The notes beneath the pieces were generated by a model. It was given only the letters and a program-made list of their open reading frames with translations, did no database searches and was not told the DNA's origin. A stretch of 64,000 bases of DNA, taken from JABSSA01 sp039984715 (GTDB lineage Bacteria > Pseudomonadota > Alphaproteobacteria > Rhodobacterales > Rhodobacteraceae). Below are positions 44,645-53,941 of this stretch, piece after piece. Within the stretch, counting starts at the first letter, position 1. The number at the start of each line of letters is the position of its first letter. The stretch lies in contig JBDWUA010000015.1 in assembly GCA_039984715.1 (NCBI GenBank), forward strand, positions 305,614 to 369,613. The letters run 5' to 3'. The position numbers and the translations under genes are program-made.

Positions 44645-45442
44645 TCATAAACCTGCTTTGCTGTAGAGAGGTGGGGCGTATTCGTACAATTCCTGCGGAT
44701 ACCAATAAAGATTCTCTTTGAGAACACCGTCGAGAAAGTCCAGGCCGACGAAGCGTTTAGGTGAGAATGAGGGGATGCTCTCGAAATCATAGCCATACTT
44801 TTTGGCTGTATCCTTGATAGACTTCAGATCCTTGAAATGCGTTCTATGTCGGATTTCCTGAAGCGACAATCTTTGCGACAGCATTCCCGCGACAGCAATC
44901 TGTCTTATCTTATTCCAATCGAAATGTGCTTCAGTGTTCGCTTTGGTCTGCATCTCCCGTAAAATTTTGTGCGCATCCCTCACCGTGAGAGTTCTGTCGT
45001 GTTCGATACGATCATTCTTTCGTATTACAGGAAAGACAAAACCTGTTCTCTCATCCTGCTCTTCGAGGGTGCCGAGATATCCACGCAATATTTTATAGAT
45101 GGATGCCGGGATGGGTACCAATCGTTGAAAACTGTCATCCAAGTATAAACCAATCGACGTGTAAGGCCGAGGTCTAGTGCCAATATTGCCTGCGCGTTGC
45201 GGGTATCTGTGTACGTCACCGTGCTCCAGCTCAAAGAAATATGTTAGCTGCCAAAGCCGTAATCGAACGATGTTGCCTATCGGCAATCCAGTTGTTGAAG
45301 CCAGCCTCAACAGCAATCGGTTACGTCGCCCGGAAGTTTTTCGTGCATTGCAAGCCTTCGATAGGCTCAGGATATCTATTTCTTGATCTTGCAGTCGCAT
45401 TACGAGCCATAGTATCCGCCGACACTGCTGCCGAAAGGTCAA
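44645..45442 (-). CDS. Divergent tyrosine-recombinase-like protein, possibly degenerate
   Basis: A protein of 265 residues. The fold pattern of a phage integrase catalytic domain is visible: RRNRLLLRLASTTGLPIGNI (39-58), WNKIRQIAVAGMLSQ (176-190), HFKDLKSIK (202-210) and KKYGY (214-218). The usual first catalytic Arg (TGLR) is Pro54, and the HxLR histidine is Asn177, while Arg180, His202 and Tyr216 are kept. A separate frame just upstream (45321-45539, minus) may be a frameshifted N terminus. Either a dead integrase or a distant relative. Confidence 0.45.
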   Translation of the reverse strand: MTFRQQCRRILWLVMRLQDQEIDILSLSKACNARKTSGRRNRLLLRLASTTGLPIGNIVRLRLWQLTYFFELEHGDVHRYPQRAGNIGTRPRPYTSIGLYLDDSFQRLVPIPASIYKILRGYLGTLEEQDERTGFVFPVIRKNDRIEHDRTLTVRDAHKILREMQTKANTEAHFDWNKIRQIAVAGMLSQRLSLQEIRHRTHFKDLKSIKDTAKKYGYDFESIPSFSPKRFVGLDFLDGVLKENLYWYPQELYEYAPPLYSKAGL

Positions 45443-45710
45443 ACCTGAACGCTAAACAAATTTTCTTTATGCGTTCAAAATCCGATCTCTGCTTAAGATA
45501 TAGATCTCTGACCAGCGCGATATATATCTGAAGCTTCAAAAAGCTAAATTTTTTAACGACTTAGCTATTTCGCAATGGATTCACTGCTGCGATGCTGTGT
45601 AGATATATACCAACTGCCCTCAATATTACCTTTTTAAAACAGATAGTTGCTTGTGTTTTCAGTTGATCACGATTCGAAGATCGCCATATCGTGAGGTGAT
45701 TCGGAAATTG

Positions 45711-45962
45711 ATGGTGTCTCTTTTGAACGCGACAAAAGTCAAACATTTGGAAATTAAGATGAGGTTGCAGCTTGTAAACAGCAGCTTCAACGAAATTGCG
45801 CGTGAACTCGGTTTATCGCATTCAACCGTGCTGGACGTAAGTAACTCACGTGGGGTGTCGATAACGGTCGCCCAAGCGATAGCTGATAAGATTGGGTCAT
45901 CTCCAGGCGAACTTTGGCCTGGAAAATACCCATCAATCAAAAAGGGGCAGACCATGACTTAG
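45711..45962 (+). CDS. Ner/Nlp-type helix-turn-helix regulator
   Basis: A protein of 83 residues. SFNEIARELGLSHSTVLDVS is the helix-turn-helix, and IADKIGSSPGELWPGKY is the diagnostic end of Mu Ner/SfsB-like DNA-binding proteins. ATG 45711 is a compromise: the frame opens at a TTG (45651) and another ATG lies at 45759. Probably controls neighbouring mobile genes. A hairpin GAGGC/GCCTC follows at about 45985-46017. Confidence 0.7.
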   Translation: MVSLLNATKVKHLEIKMRLQLVNSSFNEIARELGLSHSTVLDVSNSRGVSITVAQAIADKIGSSPGELWPGKYPSIKKGQTMT

Positions 45963-46105
45963 ATCAAGGGCTCTGAAATGAAAAGAGGCCCGCAGATGTA
46001 GGAACCTGCGAAGCCTCGGAAAATCTCTGTTAGAGACGATCTATTCCCTTTTCATCCCATCACTAACCCCAAAAATCAAACGAAAACGCGCCCGACGCAT
46101 CGGGC

Positions 46106-47929
46106 GTGACTAATGGACGTGCGTCAGATTCGCACGTGGGATGCGCAGGTGCGGTGACGGAAACATTTGAAAATATCTGCGATGACTTGACGGTTGCCCA
46201 CCCAGCTGCCGGTCCAACCTTGAGTCGGTTGAAACTCATGTTTCTCGACCAGAGAGCGGAATCTCTGCACGAAAAGGGTAAAAACAGTCATCTTCGCAAC
46301 GAACTGTTGGCCGCACGCGCCCGGATCAAGGCACTCGAGGCGTCCGATGTATCAGAAAACGACGCTGAAAAACGGATCTCTCAACTTGCTGAAGAAATTG
46401 AACAACTACAGCGTAAGCTGGCCAAAAGCACGAAAATGACGTTTGGGCAGAAAGCTGTCTCGAAACCGACATTGGCAGCAACTGAGGCCGACGACGAGCT
46501 TGCCGCAAATAAGATGTTGGAAGTTCCGGAGGGCGCTGAGGCAAGTGACGCATCTCCCCAACAGAACGCCAACCCCAATGAAGATGAAAAGCCGAAGAAT
46601 CGAACGAGCAAAGGGCGGAGCAAGAAAAACTACGGCAGCGGTGCCGAGTTAAAGATCTGCTATATCATCACTGAAGACAAGCTTTGCGACTGTGGGTGCG
46701 GCGGCACCTTTTTGAACTACGAAGACAGCGAGACCTTGGAGTACATCCCTGCAAGATATGTTCGACATATCAGGAAATACGCAAACTACTGGTGTCGGTT
46801 GAAGGACAAGATTGTTGGCACAAAGTTTTTTAAGAAACTGATCGACCGAACTGGCATGAGTCCCGGTTTCGTCGCGCATATCATCACGATGAGATATTCT
46901 TGGTTCCTGCCATGGAACCGCCAGTCGGATCGCGTTCTAGGCCGTGTAGGCGTGAAGCTAGATCGGTCCACATTGATGCGTTGGTCGAATCGTGTTGCAA
47001 CCGAGCTGTTGAGACCAATCTATGATATTCTTTGTGACGACATCATGCAGGACAGTATCCGCATCTTCGTTGATGAAACCACCATGCCAAAACTGGCACC
47101 TGGTACTGGTAAGACCAAGACAAGTTACATTTATTCAGCGCACCGTGATGATAGCTCATTCGGTAGAGATCTCCCGCCTGCCGTTGCATACTATGCCCGC
47201 AATACCAGAGCCATGTACCAAATTCAGGACATCCTCAAAGGCTGCACCGCCATTGTCCAGCATGACGGATACCCAGGTTACAACTGCCTAGGCCGACCTG
47301 GCACGGTGTTCGAAGATATTGTTCAAGCGGAATGTTGGGCGCATGCCCGGCGACATTTCACGGATGAATGGGAGTTTAAGAAGACCCCTAATGCGGCAAT
47401 AATTGTCGCGATGATCGGCGAACTGTATGCAGTTGAAAGCCGGGTCCGAGGGCGAGCCCCGCCTGTCAGGGTTGCGACGAGAAGGGCGCAATCAAAGCCG
47501 ATCTTGACGCGAATAACCATGGCTTTGCACGAGTTCCGCAGTCAGCATCTGCAGAAAGGTGGCATGGGTCGCGCAATCGAATATGTCTTGAGGCGATGGG
47601 ATGCCCTCACGCGATTCGTCGACAACGGTTTCATTGATCTGGACACAAACCCAGTTGAACGGATGTTCAAGCCGACCATCTTAGCTCGCAAGAACGTCAT
47701 GTTCATCGGCAGTGACGAAGGCGCTGACGCATGGGCTATCCATTCATCGCTGGCCGAGACCTGCCGCCCGAACAACATCAACTTCGAAAAGTACCTCCTA
47801 TGGGTTTTCGATAAGATCATCGCCGCGAAAACGACACCAGACCACGCCTCTCTACTGCCGTGGGATGCGCCTACCAGTTGCAGACATGATGTCCCACAGC
47901 AGGTCAAGCAGCAATCCACTAAGGCATGA
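46106..47929 (+). CDS. IS66-family TnpC-type transposase, solitary
   Basis: A protein of 607 residues. An N-terminal coiled coil (about 50-115), a zinc-binding-like motif CDCGCGG (around 190), and a DDE domain with FVDETTMPKLAPGTGKTKTS, VQHDGYPGYNCL and the C-terminal NPVERMFKPTILARKNVMF. The accessory tnpA and tnpB of IS66 elements are not next to it and I do not see paired IS66-type ends, so this is either a reduced element or a stand-alone relative. GTG start at 46106; an ATG at 46239 is an alternative. Confidence 0.85.
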   Translation: MTNGRASDSHVGCAGAVTETFENICDDLTVAHPAAGPTLSRLKLMFLDQRAESLHEKGKNSHLRNELLAARARIKALEASDVSENDAEKRISQLAEEIEQLQRKLAKSTKMTFGQKAVSKPTLAATEADDELAANKMLEVPEGAEASDASPQQNANPNEDEKPKNRTSKGRSKKNYGSGAELKICYIITEDKLCDCGCGGTFLNYEDSETLEYIPARYVRHIRKYANYWCRLKDKIVGTKFFKKLIDRTGMSPGFVAHIITMRYSWFLPWNRQSDRVLGRVGVKLDRSTLMRWSNRVATELLRPIYDILCDDIMQDSIRIFVDETTMPKLAPGTGKTKTSYIYSAHRDDSSFGRDLPPAVAYYARNTRAMYQIQDILKGCTAIVQHDGYPGYNCLGRPGTVFEDIVQAECWAHARRHFTDEWEFKKTPNAAIIVAMIGELYAVESRVRGRAPPVRVATRRAQSKPILTRITMALHEFRSQHLQKGGMGRAIEYVLRRWDALTRFVDNGFIDLDTNPVERMFKPTILARKNVMFIGSDEGADAWAIHSSLAETCRPNNINFEKYLLWVFDKIIAAKTTPDHASLLPWDAPTSCRHDVPQQVKQQSTKA

Positions 47930-48040
47930 CGGAGTAACTGGCGTAGAAAACGGAACTTCGATGCACCGCAGATTGCTGAGGGCACGCCTCTTGTTCAGAA
48001 TTCGATGACTTGCGGTTTCCATTCTAGATGGTACTGTGAG

Positions 48041-48207
48041 ATCACTCTTAGCTGGGTGTTTTCCAAACGCTCTACGCCGGGTGATTTGCCAGGCTGATAC
48101 TAATTGAACGATATCGGGCGCCGACTTCGAAATGTTTGTCGTCACCGGTCGTTCCTCCTCGGAGCCGACAAACATTTCGAAGTCGGACGCTTAAGTAAGA
48201 GATTGAT
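48041..48207 (+). ncRNA. Retron msr-msd non-coding RNA (Ec86-like)
   Basis: Layout as in Ec86. The a1 segment ATCACTCTTA (48041-48050) is followed at once by the presumed branching guanosine G48051 in the motif TTAGC. A small msr hairpin GTGTTT/AAACGC lies at 48056-48070. A long msd hairpin has a perfect 21-bp stem (48121-48141 with 48166-48186) and a 24-base loop. The a2 segment TAAGAGATTGAT (48196-48207) pairs with a1 as CTCTTA/TAAGAG and ATCA/TGAT with two bulged bases. a2 ends directly before the effector ATG. A weak promoter TTGCGG-16-TACTGT (48010-48037) would start transcription near a1. Confidence 0.85.
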
Positions 48208-49116
48208 ATGGACCACCCTCTACGCAGCGACACACAAAAGGTGTTGCGTAATCGGGTGGTTCAACTTCTCAATAGTGGTTTCAATATTATTAAAAACTCA
48301 AACATAGTTTTTGTTTGCGGTGGAAATCAGGCTGAAGACAAACGAAGTGAGTTTGAGAAAATTTTCACGGACTTACTTCCCAAATATGAGTTCTTTAAAC
48401 CAGAATTTGCTATGGAAAACTACTTTTCCTATGCGGATGACGACCCTTTCGACATTGCTGATTTCGAGGCGTTGGTCGCGGACCTCTCCATTGCGATTGT
48501 TCTTTTCCCAGAAGCACCTGGCTCATTTGCGGAGCTGGGTTATTTTTCGGGCCAACAAGAGCTGGCGACCAAAACACTACTTGTTCTCGACTCAAATCAT
48601 CAAAAATCTGGGAGTTTCATCTCTCTTGGACCAGCAAGCAAAATTGCGCAAAAGTCGATTTTCAAGATGCCCATTCAAATGGACTATAAGAATCCGGACT
48701 TCTCTTTGATATCCACAAGATTGCAGGAGCACACAAAGATAACAGGACGGAAGAGGCATTTTAGTCCGCCGACATTTAAGGATTTGAGCTCTTTCGAGCT
48801 GTTCGCGTTAATCCACCGTATCGTCGATATCCTAGTTATTGCGACTGGCGAAGATATCGAATCCCTCTTGAGAAGTATGTTCGAAAGCAAGCTGAGTCCA
48901 AGCCGCATAAAGAAGATTCTATCTATACTTGTGGGCTCAGGGCGACTTTATGAAGTAGGAGAATTTGGCCATCTTGCGGCATCGAAACAGCGTGCATTTG
49001 CGTTGTCTCATGTTGATGGCGCAAAGACCGAATTCACAGAAATAACAGTTGAAATCTCTGCATCTTTGCTTGAACTTAATGACGGCTTCGCGCCAATTCT
49101 GGGAAAACTTGACTGA
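48208..49116 (+). CDS. Retron effector, nucleoside deoxyribosyltransferase-like with winged helix
   Basis: A protein of 302 residues. The N-terminal Rossmann-like domain has IVFVCGGNQ (33-41), ADFEALVADLSIAIVLF and the active-site loop FPEAPGSFAELG (100-111) with the candidate catalytic Glu109. This is the signature of the NDT-like N-glycosidase effectors of St85/Ec86-type retrons. The C-terminal part (about 215-275) is a winged helix (SPSRIKKILSILVGSGRLYE). In Ec86 the protein is held inactive by the RT-msDNA complex and depletes nucleotides on phage attack. Overlaps the RT start by one base (TGATG). Confidence 0.88.
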   Translation: MDHPLRSDTQKVLRNRVVQLLNSGFNIIKNSNIVFVCGGNQAEDKRSEFEKIFTDLLPKYEFFKPEFAMENYFSYADDDPFDIADFEALVADLSIAIVLFPEAPGSFAELGYFSGQQELATKTLLVLDSNHQKSGSFISLGPASKIAQKSIFKMPIQMDYKNPDFSLISTRLQEHTKITGRKRHFSPPTFKDLSSFELFALIHRIVDILVIATGEDIESLLRSMFESKLSPSRIKKILSILVGSGRLYEVGEFGHLAASKQRAFALSHVDGAKTEFTEITVEISASLLELNDGFAPILGKLD

Positions 49117-50084
49117 TGTTGATAAAGCAAATTGCCAGAACCACACGGCTTGAAGAAGCGGAACTTCGACGGTTGGCAGACAATGCTAGCCGTAACTACA
49201 AGATCTACGAGATACCTAAGCGTACTGGCGGTACACGTGTCATCGCACATCCAAGTCGTGAGCTCAAAGCTATCCAACGATGGATAACGAGAATCGTGAT
49301 TAACAGGCTTCCGGTTCACGACGCTGCGACAGCATATAAAAAGGGAAGTGGAATCAGAGAAAACGCGGAATGCCACCGAACCACACGCTTTACAAATAGA
49401 TATGATTTTAAGAACTTCTTCCCGTCATTCAAAATCGCGGAAATCGAAGCGTTCTTGAGATCTGAAGCCGTGAAGGTTGGCATATTTCTTGAAACTGATG
49501 ACATTGAATTTCTTGGACACATCCTATGCCGCTTTGGACGACTAACTATTGGAGCTCCAAGTTCACCTGCCATTACCAATGCTATGATGTTTTCTTTCGA
49601 CCAAAGAATGTTTGAACACTGCGCCGCCAGAGGTTTAATTTATACACGCTATGCAGATGACATTTTTGTTTCGGCGCATGAAGCCGACAAGCTGGTTAAT
49701 ATTGAGACCAGGATCGCTGAGGCAAAACGAGACATTTCTCACTTGAAGCTTCGTCTCAACCGTCAAAAGACAGCGCATTTGTCGAAGAAATTCAAGAGAA
49801 GCATTACCGGAGTAATTATCACTCCTGATCATAGGTTGTCGATTGGTCGGGAAAGGAAGCGCGAGATCAAGGCATTGATCCACAGATGGGTAAACGGGAA
49901 GCTTGAAGGACATGAAGTACACTACATGAGAGGGTTAGTTGCCTTCGCACGCGACATTGAGCCATCCTTTGAAAAATCTCTTCAAGCGAAGTACGGCATC
50001 GCAGCAATAAATGAAATATTGCGAAATCCAGAGCTTGATGTGAAGCATGACCAGGAATTCGGAAAACCGGATTGGTTCATCTAA
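49116..50084 (+). CDS. Retron reverse transcriptase
   Basis: A protein of 322 residues, the same size class as the Ec86 RT. The retron-specific NAxxH motif is NAECH (83-87); RT motifs are YDFKNFFPSF (96-105), GAPSSPAITNAMM (146-158), catalytic YADD (179-182) and LRLNRQKT; the VTG motif is SITGVIITPD (229-238). The tail VAFARDIEPSFEKSLQAKYG matches the end of Ec86-type RTs. It copies the msd of the upstream ncRNA and forms the msDNA complex. Base composition is more AT-rich than the metabolic genes around, which points to transfer. Confidence 0.93.
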   Translation: MLIKQIARTTRLEEAELRRLADNASRNYKIYEIPKRTGGTRVIAHPSRELKAIQRWITRIVINRLPVHDAATAYKKGSGIRENAECHRTTRFTNRYDFKNFFPSFKIAEIEAFLRSEAVKVGIFLETDDIEFLGHILCRFGRLTIGAPSSPAITNAMMFSFDQRMFEHCAARGLIYTRYADDIFVSAHEADKLVNIETRIAEAKRDISHLKLRLNRQKTAHLSKKFKRSITGVIITPDHRLSIGRERKREIKALIHRWVNGKLEGHEVHYMRGLVAFARDIEPSFEKSLQAKYGIAAINEILRNPELDVKHDQEFGKPDWFI

Positions 50085-50313
50085 GCTGAAAAATATTTTT
50101 CAAACCATCGACCAAGAAAAGTCAACAATCGGAATACCTGTTCTGCAATATAGCCTTGCGTTCTGATTGGCCGGCAAGGGCTGGAAACGCCCAATTTTTT
50201 GCATCCCTGTGTTGGCTAAGGCCAATATAAGCCCTGCTTAGACATGCGGGAAGGCCTCAAAAAGGGGGTCTTTTGCAACGCTTACTATGCGGCGGAATTT
50301 TCTTCTATAACGC

Positions 50314-50775
50314 TCACCCTCTGCCACGGTAAGGTGGGACACCTTGGTCGGGGATCCACACGCCTTCGGGCATCGAGCCGGTTTGCCAGAACACGTCGAT
50401 TGGAATGCCGCCCCGCGGATACCAGTAACCGCCGATCCGCAACCATTGGGGGTTCAGTAAATCGACCAATCGCCGTGCGATAGATATCGTGCAGTCTTCG
50501 TGGAAGGCCCCATGATTACGGTAGGACCCCAAGAACAGCTTGAGCGATTTGGATTCGACCAAAAATTCGCCCGGTACATAATCAAGCACCAAATGGGCAA
50601 AGTCAGGTTGACCGGTCATGGGACAAAGCGACGTGAACTCAGGGGCCGTGAAACGTACGCAATAGGCAACGTCGGCTTGAGGATTTGAGACGCGTTCAAG
50701 CACCGCATCTTCGGGCGACGTCGGCAGGTCGGTTTGACCGCCCAATTGTTTTAGATCACTGTAAATCGTTTCCAT
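50314..50775 (-). CDS. queF: NADPH-dependent 7-cyano-7-deazaguanine reductase
   Basis: Reduces preQ0 to preQ1, last step before tRNA-guanine exchange in queuosine synthesis. 153 residues, single-domain QueF type. Nucleophile Cys51 and Asp58 in TSLCPMTGQPD, and the NADPH motif ESKSLKLFLGSYRNH (74-88). Last gene of queC-D-E-F, 19 bases after queE. Confidence 0.95.
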   Translation of the reverse strand: METIYSDLKQLGGQTDLPTSPEDAVLERVSNPQADVAYCVRFTAPEFTSLCPMTGQPDFAHLVLDYVPGEFLVESKSLKLFLGSYRNHGAFHEDCTISIARRLVDLLNPQWLRIGGYWYPRGGIPIDVFWQTGSMPEGVWIPDQGVPPYRGRG

Positions 50776-50794
50776 CGCTGTCTCCTAAAGCGGG

Positions 50795-51505
50795 TCAGAC
50801 CCCGCGCTTGTTTCCCCAAAGCAGGACGTGCAACTGTGGCAAAATTCGCGGTGCGAACCAGCTGTCGTGCATTGTTTTATCGACCAACCACAACAACTTA
50901 TCTGTCAGAACCTGGGGCTCAATCGCGACATCGGGATCGACCTCAAGATTGCCGGGTTGTAGGAACAGAGGCAAAGCGGGGTATTTGCCCGCCGTCTCTT
51001 GCGCCCAAGTGTAATCCGTCTCGTCGAAGATCACGATCTTCATGACGGTGCTCCTCGCTCTTTTGGCAGCTCGTAGGCATGCATCAAACGCGTCCCAGTC
51101 AACGACTTCACCGCTTGAGGGTGGTTTTGGGCTTAGAACCAACGTGTCGAGATCGGCAAACCATGGTTTTGCAATCGACCCTTGGGTTTCGCAGGCAAAG
51201 CGGTAACCGTCCGAACGGCCAAGCGCGATCAGTTGCGTAAAATCTTGGATTGCGGGATTGCCACCAGACAGCGACACGGTGAGAGGCTTGCCTTTGGACA
51301 AGCGCTGCACTTCAGCCCAAACGGCTTCGGTGTGCATTGCGGCCCACGTGTGGCGGTAGGCTGGGTCCACTGCATGAAGGCTATCACACCACGCGCAGCG
51401 ATAATCGCAGCCGCCTGTGCGCACAAAGACGGTTGGTTCGCCGATCAACGTGCCTTCACCTTGGATCGTTGGGCCGAAAATTTCTGCGATGCGTAGCTGG
51501 CTCAT
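50795..51505 (-). CDS. queE: 7-carboxy-7-deazaguanine synthase (radical SAM)
   Basis: Ring-contracts 6-carboxy-tetrahydropterin to carboxydeazaguanine. 236 residues. QGEGTLIGEPTVFVRTGGCD precedes the radical-SAM cysteines in CDYRCAWCDS. ATG 51505 overlaps the queD stop (ATGA); a longer frame to 51523 is only overlap. Confidence 0.94.
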   Translation of the reverse strand: MSQLRIAEIFGPTIQGEGTLIGEPTVFVRTGGCDYRCAWCDSLHAVDPAYRHTWAAMHTEAVWAEVQRLSKGKPLTVSLSGGNPAIQDFTQLIALGRSDGYRFACETQGSIAKPWFADLDTLVLSPKPPSSGEVVDWDAFDACLRAAKRARSTVMKIVIFDETDYTWAQETAGKYPALPLFLQPGNLEVDPDVAIEPQVLTDKLLWLVDKTMHDSWFAPRILPQLHVLLWGNKRGV

Positions 51506-51855
51506 GGCCGGTACTCGGCCCATGTCTTGGGCGTCTCACTGACCTTCACAGCAGTGGTTTCTGGCCAAATGGCCGCGCACCAATCATAGAAATGCCGGGC
51601 CAAGTTTTCGCCGGTTGATGACACCTCCATGACGTCATTTAGGTGCCGGTGATCAAAGTTGTCGTCGATATAGGTTTTGAGCGGCTTCAGCTCTCCATAA
51701 TCGCGTACAAACCCGTCGCTATTCAGCGACGTAGACGCCAACTCCACAATGACAATGTAGTTGTGCCCATGCAAGCGCGCACATTGGTGGTCCTCGGGTA
51801 GATTTAACAATTGGTGAGAGGCGGAGAAGTGGAATTCTTTTGTGATCCGATACAT
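51502..51855 (-). CDS. queD: 6-carboxy-5,6,7,8-tetrahydropterin synthase
   Basis: A protein of 117 residues of the PTPS fold. Zinc histidines in FSASHQL and LHGHNY, catalytic Cys in HQCARLHGHN, and the C-terminal Glu in VKVSETP. Overlaps queC by one base and queE by four. Confidence 0.94.
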   Translation of the reverse strand: MYRITKEFHFSASHQLLNLPEDHQCARLHGHNYIVIVELASTSLNSDGFVRDYGELKPLKTYIDDNFDHRHLNDVMEVSSTGENLARHFYDWCAAIWPETTAVKVSETPKTWAEYRP

Positions 51856-52556
51856 TAGCCGCGACCCTTCTTTGCGATAGCCGAGACCCAGAATTCAAGG
51901 TCGGCATAGATCGTTGGGTCCGTAATATTGGCAAGATGGAAGGCCTCGCGCCGCTCCACGCAGGTACCACAGCGTCCGCAATGGGTGTCGCCGCCTTTGT
52001 AACAGGACCACGTTTCTATGAAAGGCGTGTTGTGTCGTGCACCTTCCGTGACGATATCGGCTTTGCTGCGATGCACGAATGGGGTGTACAGCGAAACATC
52101 CGCATAGCCATCAAGCGCGGCTTTTTGCATGGCGTCAAAAGCTTCAGTAAAGGCAGGGCGGCAATCGGGATAGATAAAGTGGTCGCCGCCATGCACCGCC
52201 GTCGCCACGGCTTGGTCGCCGTTTGCTGCCGCCACACCAAAGGCCACAGCTAGCATGATCGCGTTGCGGTTTGGCACGACCGTGACACGCATGCTCTCTT
52301 CTTCATAATGCCCGTCGGGCACATCAATATCATCAGTCAGAGCAGAGCCGGTGAGCGCCGCACCAATCCCGCGCAGATCGATAATATCGTGGGGGACATC
52401 GAGCCGTTTCGCGCATAAAGCGGCATAGTCGAGCTCCTTGCGATGGCGTTGGCCATAGTCGAAGGACACAAGGCGGGTTAGTCGCTGTTCCCGCGCAACC
52501 ATATGCGCAAGAGAAACAGAATCTAGTCCGCCGGAGCAGATGACAATCGTTTTCAT
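51855..52556 (-). CDS. queC: 7-cyano-7-deazaguanine synthase
   Basis: Converts carboxydeazaguanine to preQ0 with ATP and ammonia. 233 residues. The N-type ATP pyrophosphatase P-loop is CSGGLDSVSLAH (8-19); the zinc site is CYKGGDTHCGRCGTC near the C terminus. First gene of the operon; AAGGG lies upstream. I looked for a preQ1 riboswitch in the leader and did not find the consensus. Confidence 0.95.
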   Translation of the reverse strand: MKTIVICSGGLDSVSLAHMVAREQRLTRLVSFDYGQRHRKELDYAALCAKRLDVPHDIIDLRGIGAALTGSALTDDIDVPDGHYEEESMRVTVVPNRNAIMLAVAFGVAAANGDQAVATAVHGGDHFIYPDCRPAFTEAFDAMQKAALDGYADVSLYTPFVHRSKADIVTEGARHNTPFIETWSCYKGGDTHCGRCGTCVERREAFHLANITDPTIYADLEFWVSAIAKKGRG

Positions 52557-52776
52557 TTTAAACCCTTGTTTTGATATCCGGGTAGGCTGCGACCGGAGTG
52601 AAGCCGTTTAGAATGGTTTTGGTGCAGAGCCAAGCGCTCGACCGCCAACCAAACGCAAAATCCAACAATTTACGATCAATTCGGCGGAACTATTCTCGTT
52701 TTGTGAGCAACCAAAATGCGAAAGCTACATCGTAACGCTTGATTGTAGACTGAAAGTCCGGTTGAGCCATTATTTG

Positions 52777-53941
52777 GGCTTTGTTGCACAAATCGTTTGA
52801 AGGGATTCACTGTATGAATCTAGCGCGATAGCTGGATGGGATTAGCAGTTGGGCCCCAACGAAGTACAAGACCAAGAATTGGTCGTCCTACAATGACAGC
52901 TTGAAGCAACGCGGATTGTTGTCGATCCATTGATCGGAAACACATGCTTGCATGTGTGAGAGGTTGGTTTGATCCGGAGATGGGTTGGACACCGCCACCA
53001 AGCGGCAAGCGCGGTCGACAACATCGCTTCAGCGACGCTGCCATCCAAGTCTGCCTGACCTTGAAGGGCTATTTGGCCTGCCTCTGCGGCAGACCACTGG
53101 TTTTGTAAAAAGTTTGCTAAAGCTGGTCAGATTGGACTGGGCCGTACCTGATTTTAGCACCCTTTGTCGCCGCCAGAAGACGCTGAATGTGAGCCTGTCG
53201 TATCGCGGCTCCACGGGGCCGTTGAACCTCCTCATCGAAAGCACAAGCAACAAAGCCGAGGGCGAAGGCGAGTGGAACGCCCGCAAGCATGGCGACCCTA
53301 GACGACGTATATGACGTAAAATACACATAGGTATCGACGAAGAAACGTTGGAAGTCCGGGCCGTCGAAGTCACCGGGAGCAACATCGGCGACGCGCCAAT
53401 GCTACCAGAACTTCTGAACCAAATTCCACCCGATCAGGTCGTTGGTCATGTTACGGCAGACGGGGCGTATGGCACGCGTAAATGTCACGATGCGATTGCC
53501 GCCAGAGATGCGCATGCGGTGATCCCACCGCGTAAAAATGCCAAAGCTTGGAACCCCCCTCTCATGCATGCTGGCATGCACTGCCGGGCAGTGGGCAAGC
53601 GCCGGAGCGATTGCCCGAAACGAAGCGGTCAGTGCCCAACGATACTTGGGTCGCACCCTGTGGCGACGCTGGAGTGGATACCACCGTCAGAGCCGCGTCG
53701 AAACGAAACCTCTCGGGATCATGCTGCGCATAACCCTGTCGGTCAGTGGATGCATTGCATGAAACTGCTTGGCCAATCGCTGATGGCGAGGGACTTTGAA
53801 AGGTAGGTCGCGGAGATCCAAATCCGTATCGCCATCCTGAACCGCTATACAGCTCATGGCATACCCGTCACTGTGCCAGTAGGCTAAATCCGTCTGGGGA
53901 AAGGGGAAGCCTGCCCGGCACTCGATTTGTGCAACAAAGCC
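52777..53941 (+). mobile_element. Decayed IS5-family element with intact terminal repeats
   Basis: 1165 bp bounded by perfect 19-bp inverted repeats (GGCTTTGTTGCACAAATCG at 52777 and its complement ending at 53941). The interior holds a broken transposase in the plus orientation. No clear target duplication. A second, shorter relative lies at 63650-63811 in the same orientation. Confidence 0.85.
52857..53806 (+). pseudogene. IS5-family transposase, multiply disrupted
   Basis: Fragments in several frames: TKYKTKNWSSYNDSLKQRG then a stop; GLPLRQTTGFVKSLLKLVRLD..AVPDFSTLCRRQKTL; then TGPLNLLIEST; then QVVGHVTADGAYGTRKCHDA and HAVIPPRKNAKAW. These are the ordered blocks of IS5-type (IS903-like) transposases, with the first catalytic Asp region changed (IESTSN). 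Frameshifts and stops make it inactive. Confidence 0.85.

Noticed and set aside
52557..52776. Possible preQ1 riboswitch before queC
   Set aside because: The leader has no match to the preQ1-I stem plus A-rich tail or to the larger classes; only a ribosome binding site is visible.
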